A stretch of 64,000 nt of DNA from positions 2,136,501-2,200,500 of the forward strand of contig JAQPZY010001689.1 in NCBI GenBank assembly GCA_029931535.1, given 5' to 3'. Position 1 is the stretch's first letter. Each line of letters begins with the position of its first letter. This DNA is from Margaritifera margaritifera. Lineage: Eukaryota; Mollusca; Bivalvia; Unionida; Margaritiferidae. Below, piece by piece: positions 1-7,783 of the stretch. A model generated the notes under the pieces. The model had not been told where the DNA came from, made no database searches, and saw only the letters and a list, made by a program, of their open reading frames with translations. A program made the position numbers and the translations under genes.

Positions 1-2
1 GT

Positions 3-120
3 GGTAGACTATCAGAAAAAAATATATATATATAAAACACACACTTATAGATATTTTTGGCAATATTTGAGAGAAGTAATCTTTTTCTAGAGATTGGGTG
101 GCCCTAAAAAGGACCGTTGG
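3..120 (+). repeat. Left inverted repeat of element 1 (inner part)
   Basis: Read 5' to 3', this block matches the reverse complement of 18,901-19,023. Shared landmarks in the same order are GGTAGACTATCA, an A/T-rich tract, ACACACACTTATA, GGCAATATT, a TAATCTTTT stretch and GGGTGGCCCTAAAAAGGACC. The last landmark is the stem-loop at the 3' end of the flanking gene in each arm. Because the partner arm continues outward with a further gene, this is probably the inner part of a longer terminal inverted repeat cut by the window start. Confidence 0.8.
80..119 (-). terminator. Histone-type 3' stem-loop and downstream element for the gene at 155-583
   Basis: On the minus strand the stem is GGTCCT, the loop TTTT and the other arm AGGGCC (115 to 100). 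It is preceded by CCCAAC and followed by ACCCA, the flanks expected around a metazoan histone stem-loop. A purine-rich AGAAAAAGA (88 to 80) follows after 11 nt, like a histone downstream element. One stem pair is a U.G wobble that forms only in minus-strand RNA. No AATAAA was seen between the stop codon and the stem. Confidence 0.75.
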
Positions 121-124
121 GTTT

Positions 125-155
125 AAAGAAGTTTATATTTTTTAAAAACTTCTTT
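125..155 (-). other. AT-rich perfect hairpin between stop codon and stem-loop
   Basis: AAAGAAGTTT at 125-134 is exactly complementary to AAACTTCTTT at 146-155, an 11-nt loop apart. It sits directly upstream of the histone-like stem-loop in the minus-strand transcript. Function unknown. Confidence 0.5.
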
Positions 156-583
156 TAGGTAGATGTAGCCGTGGCAGCTCCAGCAGGTCGGCCACGTTTA
201 GCGATAGTGGGTGGTCTTACCGCTTTCAGACAGGCAGGTCTCTTTCTACTGAAAGTGAAAGCAAAATCATCGCAGTCAATCTTACATAAGACTTCACCGT
301 CAAATTGCTTGCTGGATTGCTGCTGAAGAAGTTGTTGCTGCTGTTGCTGCTGCTGCTGCTGCTGTCTTTGTTGCTGCTGCTGTTGCTGATGTAGACGTTG
401 TCCTGCTTCCCATTCTGTTCTTTCTCTAAGTATTTCTTCTCTCATGACTTCTTCTACTAGATCATGAGCCATTTGAATGAACGTCATGGTCTTTCTCTCT
501 GGGTTGGTCTCCATCAAATGATTCTTCACCCTCATTATGTTCACCATAGCTTCATTCAACTTTGTAATCTTGGTGGCAGCCAT
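155..583 (-). CDS. Glutamine-rich arm protein, unrecognised; conserved in both elements
   Basis: A 142-residue protein counted from the ATG at 583; the open frame extends upstream only through a non-ATG codon. The N-terminal 60 residues are predicted helical and contain LVEEVMREEI. A glutamine-rich tract of mixed CAG and CAA codons follows, then a basic C-terminus rich in Arg, Pro and Ala. The gene at 51,395-51,715 in element 2 aligns across the helical region and lacks the glutamine tract, so this is a real gene. The right-arm gene at 19,209-19,754 shows weaker similarity in the helical part. The 3' end carries a histone-like stem-loop and the promoter shares a block with the right-arm gene. 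Its function is unknown; an early regulatory role is only a guess from its position. Confidence 0.7.
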   Translation of the reverse strand: MAATKITKLNEAMVNIMRVKNHLMETNPERKTMTFIQMAHDLVEEVMREEILRERTEWEAGQRLHQQQQQQQRQQQQQQQQQQQLLQQQSSKQFDGEVLCKIDCDDFAFTFSRKRPACLKAVRPPTIAKRGRPAGAATATST

Positions 584-660
584 CTTCTTTTTCTTTCTTC
601 TTGGAACACTGTTGAGATCTTGACGAGTCAACGAGAATGACTACACTGGCTAGTGAACCG

Positions 661-699
661 CCTTATATGCTTAACGCGCGGACGCGATGGAAAACATGG
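661..699 (-). promoter_or_regulatory. Arm promoter module with TATA box
   Basis: Minus-strand reading gives ATGTTTTCCATCGCGTCC, then GCGCG and GCATATAAGG, about 80 bp ahead of the ATG at 583. The same arrangement lies at 19,121-19,158 ahead of the right-arm gene and at 51,761-51,800 and 50,971-51,049 in element 2. Conservation in divergent copies supports a functional promoter. Confidence 0.65.
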
Positions 700-862
700 T
701 AAGATTTTTTTCAGATGATCGACAGGGAGATCATAGATAGATATAGAGGTTTTTTAGATCGATAGAAAGAGAGAGAAAAGAACATATTCATTATTTTTTT
801 TCAAATTTCAATAAAAAACTACACAACACCATTTTTTTTCAAACAATTCACAAAAAATGATA

Positions 863-868
863 TTTATT
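863..868 (-). terminator. Candidate polyadenylation signal for the minus-strand cluster
   Basis: AATAAA on the minus strand, about 50 bp beyond the protease stop codon, in an A/T-rich stretch (780-915) without other coding signal. It could end transcripts of the protease end of the cluster. This contrasts with the stem-loop type 3' ends of the arm genes. Confidence 0.4.
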
Positions 869-915
869 CAACAAGAACTATGTTAACAATTAACAAGTAA
901 CTATGAAAATTTTTT

Positions 916-1482
916 TCAAACAGGAGCATATTTACAAGGTTGACAACGTTGAGAAGGTAAAGTAAATGTGAAACTTTCTACATCGACATCATTTTGATGT
1001 ACATTACGATGGTGAGCTAAAGACAAGAGATAACCATAACGTTCACAAAACCATCTTTGTACTTTAGCATCATTTCTAACATAGTCACTATCAAAATAAG
1101 TGAGTAAATGTTCTAAAGAATATCCAAGACTGCGTTGATGAAGATAATGAACACAATATTGTCCACACACCATTGAATCGGATCCTTGTAGTCTCACATT
1201 ATTGAATCGAGTCGAGACGGCATTTCTTCTCATAAACTCGATAATGTCTTTTTCCAAAGGAGGTAATCCATATGAATCAAAATATTCTACACAGTGTTCA
1301 TTGGGAAAGTGCACGGTAATCCAATGGCTTCCTGGTAGATGACTGTCGTCAGTATTGATGACATAAGCATGAACGTTTTTTGGTTTACGATGAGGTAGTT
1401 CATCTTTAGCACATACCACAGGATTCCAAGAAGAAGTATAGGAACTACGATTCAATAAGTAATGAAGTTCCCTGGTATCCAT
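916..1482 (-). CDS. Adenain-like cysteine protease (maturation protease)
   Basis: A 188-residue protein of the adenovirus protease/Ulp1 class, close to the usual length of about 200. The triad is visible in order: His53 in GSHWITVHF, Asp69 in EYFDSYG and Cys106 in MVCGQYC. In adenoviruses and Polintons this enzyme cleaves capsid and core precursors during particle maturation. The ATG at 1482 is chosen because the 16 upstream codons start with a non-ATG codon and overlap the neighbouring gene. The triad is complete and there are no stops, so this copy may be catalytically competent. Its counterpart in element 2 has lost the cysteine end. Confidence 0.9.
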   Translation of the reverse strand: MDTRELHYLLNRSSYTSSWNPVVCAKDELPHRKPKNVHAYVINTDDSHLPGSHWITVHFPNEHCVEYFDSYGLPPLEKDIIEFMRRNAVSTRFNNVRLQGSDSMVCGQYCVHYLHQRSLGYSLEHLLTYFDSDYVRNDAKVQRWFCERYGYLLSLAHHRNVHQNDVDVESFTFTLPSQRCQPCKYAPV

Positions 1483-1496
1483 TTTTTTCTCCTTCT

Positions 1497-2072
1497 TCAA
1501 CAACAGAAATATTGAGTCAGCAATACACACCTGACTTTGAACTTGAATTGATCTGTCTTGTAATTCCAGGAAAATTTATCTCGGATAGGTTTTTCACTCT
1601 GTTCAATGAGTCCTTCGATCCGTTTGATCTCCTTAGGAATGAGTGGAGGAGAAGAATATTTCTGCAAGATTTTATACCACTTTGTCAACACGTCTGTTTC
1701 TGAGATGTTTGACCAGGCATCTTCCAAAAATTCATCCAATTGTTCTTCGCCTGTCAACATCAAACATTTGTCGTGTTGTATCTGACTGGGATGATCGGTT
1801 TGACATCCATAACATTGTTCTTTAATCAGTCTGTTAATGATGAATTTCAATTCCTCAGCATAACAATCCACTAACTGTTTTTCGTGTTCTGGCCATCGAG
1901 AAGGATAAAATCCAACAAACTCGGTAACAACAGTATTAGTCTCTTCTTTTTTAGGTTCTGAACGAATGACTTCGTCATCATTATCATCCTCTTTGGTGAT
2001 AGTAGTTGGTGACTGGTGAATCCCTTCACAAAATCCCTCATCTATTTCCATAGTCTCTTCTCTGTTCTGCAT
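1497..2072 (-). CDS. Conserved Polinton protein with Cys/His cluster, function unknown
   Basis: A 191-residue protein with an acidic N-terminus and a central C-x2-C-x3-H...H-x2-C pattern (CYGCQTDH, then QHDKC) that looks like a metal site. The block after it, with EEQLDEFLEDAW, is helical. The homologue at 52,220-52,714 keeps the Cys/His cluster and the flanking helices while the acidic N-terminus has changed, which points to the cluster as the functional core. Proteins with this pattern accompany Polinton capsid genes, but I do not know a demonstrated role. It lies between protease and major capsid genes in the same orientation. An internal ATG at 2051 is an alternative start. Confidence 0.75.
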   Translation of the reverse strand: MQNREETMEIDEGFCEGIHQSPTTITKEDDNDDEVIRSEPKKEETNTVVTEFVGFYPSRWPEHEKQLVDCYAEELKFIINRLIKEQCYGCQTDHPSQIQHDKCLMLTGEEQLDEFLEDAWSNISETDVLTKWYKILQKYSSPPLIPKEIKRIEGLIEQSEKPIRDKFSWNYKTDQFKFKVRCVLLTQYFCC

Positions 2073-2100
2073 CTTTTCTTTGTTTCTTCTTCTTCTTCTT

Positions 2101-3477
2101 CTAATAGTCTACAATGACTTCTCTCAAACTGTTGATCTCTAGAGTGTTATCAAACTCTGCAAACAAGACGACGTTCACTGTCTGGGCTAGAGGTTGACCA
2201 AACTGAAGTTCCACACGAAGTGGTCCTGATTTTATAGGGTGGAAATGTCCTTCATCGCTACCTTGGTCCGGAGTGAAATCAAAGCCCCACAAGGCATACC
2301 CTCCTGCAAAATTCTCGTATGTAATACCGTGGCTACAGTCGCGGTTTAACTGTCCTGTGGCTTCAAACAGGCTCAAGTAAGATCGCAAGTAAGTTTTTGC
2401 GTTGGCGTCAAAGTCAGGTTCAAAAGGTCTGGTACACAAGGTCTTGCCATCTCGACTGACATCTAACTTGGTGACGTTAAAGTGCTGAAACTGGAACGGA
2501 TTTTCATTGTAGACTCCATTGAAGGCTGCATTAGAAACCATACCAATGAATAAACGTTTAGGGAGCTGTCCTTGGAAGATGTGATCTTCGACTATGGATC
2601 GGAGTCCAGCGGCTGCAGTAAAGGTTTTCACTTCCACACGTCTAAGAGGATACTTAGCAGTGGTTCTGCTCAAGGATTGACTGATGTCGTTAGCTACTTT
2701 GGGTAAGATTTCTACACGTCGTACGTAAAGTTTGGCTTCTTGGATGATGGTTTTCCACTCGTTAGCATTAGCCATCAAATGGAAAGCGGCACTACTGCGA
2801 TTCAGTCTCAGGCGTACATCAATTCCATTGAGTAAATACTTGTCTTGCAACCACATGTCCAAATGTAAACGATCCATCAATTCTAAACTTCGCCCTCTGA
2901 TTTTCTTTCGACGGTCGTTAAATCCCACATTGTGGGAGTCTGCTGGAGTTATATCTCTAACAAGATGACCCTGACCATCAACAACAGCAGCAACCCTGGC
3001 CGGTACTGACAGTTCTGTGTCGTTGAACTTTTCCGAGGTGTCAGGTTTCCAGATCACTGAAGCATCCAGATGACTGTTCTTAGCTTCTTTTCCATACGAC
3101 AAGAGATTTTCCAAGTAAGCACGGTAAGGGTAAGTATCCAAACTGCTGCTGATCAGTTTGTTATTCAAGTACAAATCTACTCCACTGAACAAAGAATGAA
3201 AAAAATTATTGACGGGAGCGACTCTGGAATCATCCGCAGGAAAGGTGTTGTCCGCCGTTTTCTTTACTTGAAGTTTCAGGTACAAGTAGGTGTTATTCAG
3301 ATCGATGTAATCTTCGGTTTGTCCTTTGATTTCAAATTCGATAGGAGCTGAATCCGACAATGACGATACAGGATGAAATTCTACCCATTGGGATTCTTGC
3401 ATCGTCATCATGGTGGGACGCATAGAAAACAGTTCTAGTTCGGACTTGGTACATTCGCAAGAATCTCGGTGCATCAT
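2101..3477 (-). CDS. Major capsid protein, double jelly-roll (F54H12.2-like)
   Basis: A 458-residue protein from the ATG at 3477; the open frame extends seven codons further through a TTG. It resembles the Polinton capsid family often annotated as F54H12.2-like. Typical features include the N-terminal SQWVEFHP segment, IEFEIKGQTEDYIDL, YPYRAYLENLLSYG and a C-terminal half with GYALWGFDFTPDQ and a final strand near FAEFDNTLEINS. In this family two jelly-roll domains trimerise into hexon-like capsomers. No stop or frameshift is visible. The upstream basic-protein gene ends at 3488, only about 10 bp away, as in a tight late cluster. The element 2 copy is internally deleted. Confidence 0.9.
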   Translation of the reverse strand: MMHRDSCECTKSELELFSMRPTMMTMQESQWVEFHPVSSLSDSAPIEFEIKGQTEDYIDLNNTYLYLKLQVKKTADNTFPADDSRVAPVNNFFHSLFSGVDLYLNNKLISSSLDTYPYRAYLENLLSYGKEAKNSHLDASVIWKPDTSEKFNDTELSVPARVAAVVDGQGHLVRDITPADSHNVGFNDRRKKIRGRSLELMDRLHLDMWLQDKYLLNGIDVRLRLNRSSAAFHLMANANEWKTIIQEAKLYVRRVEILPKVANDISQSLSRTTAKYPLRRVEVKTFTAAAGLRSIVEDHIFQGQLPKRLFIGMVSNAAFNGVYNENPFQFQHFNVTKLDVSRDGKTLCTRPFEPDFDANAKTYLRSYLSLFEATGQLNRDCSHGITYENFAGGYALWGFDFTPDQGSDEGHFHPIKSGPLRVELQFGQPLAQTVNVVLFAEFDNTLEINSLREVIVDY

Positions 3478-3487
3478 TTTCAATGGT

Positions 3488-3943
3488 TTAATAATCAAAC
3501 ACGTCTAATTCTCTACCAGTTCTTCTTCTTTTTCTATTCTTTCTGGAAGTACTACTACCGTGTGTTCTTTTATGAACTTTGAAAGGATTTCGAGCTTTTC
3601 GTCGTCGTCTCTTTCTACCTTGTCCTTGCTGCTGTGAAGTAATGCCAGAGCCTGAAGCGTGAAGCGTATTTATAGGATTTTCTCGGAGACCTAAAAGATC
3701 TTTACCAGTAGTCATCAACACATTTTTGCCTGCTCTCAAAAAGGCTTCTTTTGGATTTTGTTTGTCAATGAGGACATTTTGCAAAAATTCTTTTCCTTGT
3801 GTCAAAGCAGCATCTTTTAAGGCATGAAATCCTCGAGTGACCATCGGTTTCAAAATAGGAGCTACCGTCCGAAAAGCTGATTTTAACATATCTCCTAAAC
3901 CATGTCCTCGTTGTCGAGGCACTCCTTGGTACACTGGATACAT
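3488..3943 (-). CDS. Small basic virion protein, adenovirus pX/mu-like candidate
   Basis: A 151-residue protein. The N-terminal half is helical (GLGDMLKSAFRTVAPILKP, then HALKDAALTQGKEFLQ) and the C-terminal third is strongly basic, with RKRRRRKAR and RKNRKRRRTGR. This layout, a possible amphipathic helix followed by an arginine tail, recalls adenoviral minor capsid and core proteins of the pVI and pX type. It lies between penton-like and major capsid genes. The ALTQGKEFLQ block is kept in element 2 near 53,830, so the frame is real. Assignment to pX rather than pVI is uncertain. Confidence 0.65.
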   Translation of the reverse strand: MYPVYQGVPRQRGHGLGDMLKSAFRTVAPILKPMVTRGFHALKDAALTQGKEFLQNVLIDKQNPKEAFLRAGKNVLMTTGKDLLGLRENPINTLHASGSGITSQQQGQGRKRRRRKARNPFKVHKRTHGSSTSRKNRKRRRTGRELDVFDY

Positions 3944-3972
3944 TTTTTATTTTTTTTTTGAGAGGAAAGTTA

Positions 3973-4998
3973 TTAGAGAACGTGTTTTTTTCGAAAATGT
4001 AGTTTCACCGTGACTTTTCCTTGGTCAATGAATGGTACATCTTGTCCCAAATCTCCTTTTATACTAATCTGGACAGTGTCAAAATACGATTTACTCACTG
4101 AATAATAATGAGGGTGTACAAATTCACGGTGAATGTGAAATGTGTTTCCACCTTCTTCGTACGCACCATCATTAGTATCCACTTTGAAAGGAATGACTCT
4201 TAGTAAGGGAGCTGAGGTGTGTCCCACCACGCTGTACTCTACCACATCGGAGTACACATACATTAAATTTAATCCAATGTTCATTTCCACGGGGTCGCGA
4301 AAAGCTTCTGCAGATTCGATGTTGGTGCTGACAGGTGATAGATAACTTTTATCTTCGTTATTACCACCCAAAATTTCATACAATCCAGCAGAAAATTCAA
4401 TAGTCATAAATCTTCTCTCCTGATCGGGGATGCCTTTTTCTTTAGCTTCTTTGTCTGACATCATGTCACCCGATTTTTCATCTTTCAGAGAAAATTCCAT
4501 GTAGAAACGGCGTGCCACATCATTGTAATTGATGTTTACTATTTTTTTGTTCTCCATTAGGGCTTTACCAAATTGACGGTTAAAGGTAGCCTCAATAGTG
4601 TCCACCAAATGTCGAGCATTAAAATAATACCCCGTAGGAATTCTCAGGGCATACACTGCATAAGCCCCTTTGGCTCCTACCCCTCCATCCCATTTTTTGA
4701 AATGTCCCCGCATGTCATTTTTATTTGTTGGGTCTATTGCCCAGATTTTAGGATCATCTTTTTCCAAGGAATCTTGTAGTTTTTTGTTCCTAACTGTCAC
4801 GATGATCTGATTTGATCTTTTGTTGATGTTTGTGATTTTCGTAGGATGAATGATTTCTACCAAGCCTACTTCCCAATGAGCATCGTGATCCAATTGGAGG
4901 GCTTGAGGTAATTTGGTGGTAAAACAACATAAGCTGTTGTTGGGAAACACATCCATGGAACTGTCACTAGGTAACGTTAAATAAAATTGGTCATTCAT
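3973..4998 (-). CDS. Penton-like minor capsid protein (single jelly-roll)
   Basis: A 341-residue protein with the signature Polinton minor capsid start: FYLTLPSDSSMDVFPNNSL, then FTTKLPQAL and WEVGLVEIIHP. Family knowledge assigns this protein to the pentamers at the icosahedral vertices. The frame is intact. Its ATG overlaps the stop of the upstream membrane-protein gene in an ATGA arrangement (4995-4998), which suggests tight packing. The gene is entirely missing from element 2. Confidence 0.88.
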   Translation of the reverse strand: MNDQFYLTLPSDSSMDVFPNNSLCCFTTKLPQALQLDHDAHWEVGLVEIIHPTKITNINKRSNQIIVTVRNKKLQDSLEKDDPKIWAIDPTNKNDMRGHFKKWDGGVGAKGAYAVYALRIPTGYYFNARHLVDTIEATFNRQFGKALMENKKIVNINYNDVARRFYMEFSLKDEKSGDMMSDKEAKEKGIPDQERRFMTIEFSAGLYEILGGNNEDKSYLSPVSTNIESAEAFRDPVEMNIGLNLMYVYSDVVEYSVVGHTSAPLLRVIPFKVDTNDGAYEEGGNTFHIHREFVHPHYYSVSKSYFDTVQISIKGDLGQDVPFIDQGKVTVKLHFRKKHVL

Positions 4999-5453
4999 AG
5001 TTCCAAAGTAGTGGATCTGGTGGTGTCCGAGGTATCACTCAAGTGGTGGACAGAAGAAGAAGGATGTTCAAAAGGTTCCAAAAGAGGACTGGTAGTATTT
5101 TGGTGGTGGTAACTGGACGAAGAAGAAGAAGAAGAACGCCTGGCGTTATTGTGGTGACTGTTGTCGGTCGTGGTCGTAAATTTCAAAGAGGGACTAGGTA
5201 AAAGATAACCGATGCAACTGCTCAGTAAAATAGTCCACAATTGTTTGTCTCCTTGTTGTAAACTCAAATTAGCAATGGCTGCTCCGATGACACAAAACAC
5301 TACAATGATTTGGCAGAAAAAGACGATTTGATTTTTAGGCACACGTTCTCCACACCACACCCAAAGCGGTTGTTTTTGTAAATCTTGAAGAGAAGAACTT
5401 TCCGAAGGAGGAGGAGGAGGAGTTGTCTGAGTAGCTACTGTGTTGAATGGCAT
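4995..5453 (-). CDS. Two-pass membrane protein conserved in Polintons
   Basis: A 152-residue protein. A proline-rich N-terminus is followed by LWVWCGERVPKNQIVFFCQ, which leads into a hydrophobic segment of about 20 residues, then a second one (LWTILLSSCIGYLLP). The C-terminal 55 residues are Ser/His/Thr rich and low in complexity. The WVWCGERVPK motif followed by two membrane segments recurs beside capsid genes in Polintons; the function is not established, and a virion membrane or entry-related role is speculation. A TATAAAAAG lies at 5484-5492, inside the end of the integrase gene. The gene is absent from element 2. Confidence 0.7.
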   Translation of the reverse strand: MPFNTVATQTTPPPPPSESSSLQDLQKQPLWVWCGERVPKNQIVFFCQIIVVFCVIGAAIANLSLQQGDKQLWTILLSSCIGYLLPSPSLKFTTTTDNSHHNNARRSSSSSSSSYHHQNTTSPLLEPFEHPSSSVHHLSDTSDTTRSTTLEL

Positions 5454-5471
5454 GTTATGAGCTTTTTTTTA

Positions 5472-6602
5472 CTACTTCTTTTTCTTTTTATAGTCGACGA
5501 CTTGAGAAACTGCAATCCAAGAATCAAAACTAGGAGGATATCCTTTCCAACGAACTTTGACTTCTTCTACTCGTCGTTTACCTACTTTGCGTGTTCTTTG
5601 TTCGAGAATGCTTTCGATGTCGTACAAGGTATCTTCTTTTTTAGTCATTCGTTGTAACTCAGGCAAGTAAAATGTTCCTTTGAGTACTTCACCGTTCATG
5701 TCTTCCAATTTATAGACGGGAGGATCACGTCCACGGACGGGGGTAGTGACACGAAACAATTCGGTAGTCCAGTTAGGTAAATAACCTTTGTCAAAAGTAC
5801 GTTTGGTTTTTCCGATGCGAACCCAATCTCCCGTCTTTAACAACTTCAACAAAGGTGTCTTTTTCTTTTTTCTTTTTTTGATCTGCTGGGGTGAACCAAA
5901 TAATTTATCAAACACAGACACTTCGTTTTCAGGGCTGACCTCTTCGGGGGTACATCCAATACTACGATGGTACGATTGATTGTACGCTTTAACCAAACGA
6001 GGTAATACGTCGATGTACTTGAGAGTATGTTGATGTGTAAAATATTTCCACATGCGTTCTTTCAAAGTTCTTTGAAAACGTTCCACGATACTGGCTTTGG
6101 TTTCAGGATTTTCGGTCGTAAAAAAATGAATGTGTCTTTGTTTCAATTCTTTTTGAAAAGCTTAGTTTAGAAATTCGGTACCTTTGTCCGTTTGCCATCG
6201 TAAAGGTTGACGTCCACTTTGTTTCAAGACCAATTTTAATGCTCGTACCAATTCGGTACTGCTTTTAGAAGTCAAAGGCACGACCCAAGCAAATTTGGAA
6301 AACACATCAATGACACAAAACAAATATTTGTAACCACGATTGTAAGTAGCTAAATGAGAGACGTCTGCTAAATCGGCTTGCCATTGATGATCGATCCCTT
6401 CCACTTGAGTAGTACTTCTAGAAAATTTACGTCGAATGGGTTTGTGTAACGTGTACGTTGATTGTTCTTGTAACCATCGTCGTACTTCGGGTAAACGTAC
6501 ACTTTTCAATTGACTTTTAGCAGCTCGATATAATTTTTGAACTCCTCCGTAACCAGCAGCATGACCAGGATTGTAATAAATGGTAGCTAACAGTTTCTCC
6601 AT
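5472..6602 (-). pseudogene. Retroviral-type integrase with chromodomain, interrupted by one TAA
   Basis: A DDE integrase of the Polinton class, about 375 codons in one frame. The first part (6602 to 6165) has a YNPGHAAGYGG start typical of Polinton integrases, Asp77 in WQADLADVS and Asp139 in QTDKGTEF. The catalytic Glu lies in the second part, in SIVERFQRTLKERM. The C-terminus ends in a chromodomain-like segment with VRWKGYPPSFDSW, which may steer insertion toward marked chromatin. A TAA at 6162-6164 interrupts the frame between the second Asp and the Glu, with no frame change. The product would therefore lack the last catalytic residue. There is no such stop in the overlapping part of element 2, which is truncated for other reasons. 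Confidence 0.9.
5484..5492 (-). promoter_or_regulatory. TATA box for the membrane-protein/penton genes
   Basis: TATAAAAAG on the minus strand, about 30 bp upstream of the ATG at 5453 and embedded in the integrase 3' end. Similar boxes precede other late-type genes at 7774, 8726 and 9539. Confidence 0.45.
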
Positions 6603-6614
6603 GATTTTTTTTCC

Positions 6615-7217
6615 TCAAGAAGAATAAGTTAACCAAGTTCCAATACTCTTTTCTTCGTGAGGTATCTTTTTGGATTGTTGTTGTTTACGTGTCCGACGTG
6701 CTACTGGGGTAAATGAAGAGGGAGTTCGATCATCAGGGGTCATCGGTTCTGTTTTGACTTCTTTCTTCACTTCTTTCTTTTTCTTTTCTGAGGATAAAGG
6801 GGTAGACCTTTTCTTTTTTATCCAATCCGGGGTGGCTAACTTTTTTATTTTTTTAAGAGGTGGAGTTAGTAAAAACTCTTCTTCTTCTTCTTCTTCTTTT
6901 TCTTCTTTTTCTTTTTTGATAGTCACTTTAGGTTCGCTTTTCATGAGAGCCTTAAAATCTCTCAAAGTGGGTGGAGCTGTTTCGTCGACTGCTTTTTGAC
7001 GAAAGAGTTGTAGACGTTGTAAAAGTTGACCGTACCGTTGGGTTTTTTCTGTTTCGGACAAATCGTTACGTTCCATCAGGGATTGTATTTCTTGTTGTAA
7101 CTGAGACATTTCGTTGAGATTAGGATTGACTGGTAAATGAGGAATCCGTTGTTCGTTCCAACGATGAAATTCCATCCATCGTTTGTAAGGTACTAAAGTC
7201 AGTTTTCGTCCTTCCAT
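6615..7217 (-). CDS. Conserved Polinton protein with coiled coil and charged tail
   Basis: A 200-residue protein from the ATG at 7217; an upstream TTG extends the frame by six codons. It starts MEGRKLTLVPYK, which element 2 preserves at 54,782. Residues around 50-90 form a likely coiled coil (LQQEIQSLMERNDLSETEK). The rest is low-complexity Glu and Lys tracts ending near HEEKSIGTWL. Proteins starting this way sit next to the integrase in many Polintons; no function is known to me. A GATAAAAAGG at 7266-7275 may serve as its TATA element. Confidence 0.7.
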   Translation of the reverse strand: MEGRKLTLVPYKRWMEFHRWNEQRIPHLPVNPNLNEMSQLQQEIQSLMERNDLSETEKTQRYGQLLQRLQLFRQKAVDETAPPTLRDFKALMKSEPKVTIKKEKEEKEEEEEEEFLLTPPLKKIKKLATPDWIKKKRSTPLSSEKKKKEVKKEVKTEPMTPDDRTPSSFTPVARRTRKQQQSKKIPHEEKSIGTWLTYSS

Positions 7218-7287
7218 TTCATTCAAAGGTACCAAAAAGGTGTGGTCATTTCAGAGAAGGGTGGTCCTTTTTATCCTTCTTTTTTTT

Positions 7288-7722
7288 TTATCGCATGACT
7301 CCTCCTAAAAGTGGTCCAGCAATCGTTCCTAACAAAGGAGCAGCTATTTTTAACAATGGTCCTATCAACATAGGTAGAAATCCACCTCGTTGTACCAACA
7401 TTTTTTTCTTTTGTTGAAGAGGTATTTTCTTTTTCACCATTTGACGAAGAACATTCCGATGTTTCCCTAATTTTTGTTTCTGTATCTTAGACAAAGGTAC
7501 CGTTCCTTTTAACACGTTCAAACAACATTCACACACGGTATCGATGATTTCTTTAGGAGCTGTTTGAATGAGTTGTTTTCGCATGGGAGGTTTGGATTTG
7601 TTCAGGACAGACAAGACATCCCAATGTTTCGCCAGACGAGGGGGAAGAAGTCGTCCTTTTTTGGGGGTTTTCTTCTTTTTTTGGTGGTGGTGGTGGTGGT
7701 GGTGTGCACGTTTGGGAGCCAT
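7288..7722 (-). CDS. Small basic protein with conserved Cys block and hydrophobic C-terminus
   Basis: A 144-residue protein. It has a His-rich and Lys-rich N-terminus, a central domain with VCECCLNVLKGTVPL, a basic stretch and a final hydrophobic segment (LIGPLLKIAAPLLG). The Cys-Glu-Cys block plus GG-FLP tail is widespread in Polintons. The C-terminal helix could be membrane-active, as in adenoviral pVI, but that is inference. TATAAAATAG stands at 7774-7783, about 50 bp ahead of the ATG. The neighbouring core gene shows the same pattern of conserved positions, which suggests duplication. A decayed copy lies at 54,850-55,250. Confidence 0.7.
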   Translation of the reverse strand: MAPKRAHHHHHHHQKKKKTPKKGRLLPPRLAKHWDVLSVLNKSKPPMRKQLIQTAPKEIIDTVCECCLNVLKGTVPLSKIQKQKLGKHRNVLRQMVKKKIPLQQKKKMLVQRGGFLPMLIGPLLKIAAPLLGTIAGPLLGGVMR

Positions 7723-7773
7723 CTTTTTTAGTCGGTAGAAAACAAGTCTGAAGTCTTTTAGCAGGGTACCCTT

Positions 7774-7783
7774 CTATTTTATA
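7774..7783 (-). promoter_or_regulatory. TATA box upstream of the gene at 7288-7722
   Basis: TATAAAATAG on the minus strand, 52 bp ahead of the ATG, inside the end of the preceding gene. Its position is typical for an RNA polymerase II core promoter. Confidence 0.45.

Noticed and set aside
155..583. A possible Rb-binding LxCxE-type motif (IDCDD) in the left-arm protein
   Set aside because: The match is to a loose variant only and is not kept in the element 2 homologue.
7243..7280. AAAGGACCACCC on the minus strand as a fifth histone-like stem-loop
   Set aside because: It resembles only the 3' half of the structure, has no pairing 5' arm and lies ahead of a gene rather than after one. It is more likely part of a TATA-containing leader.
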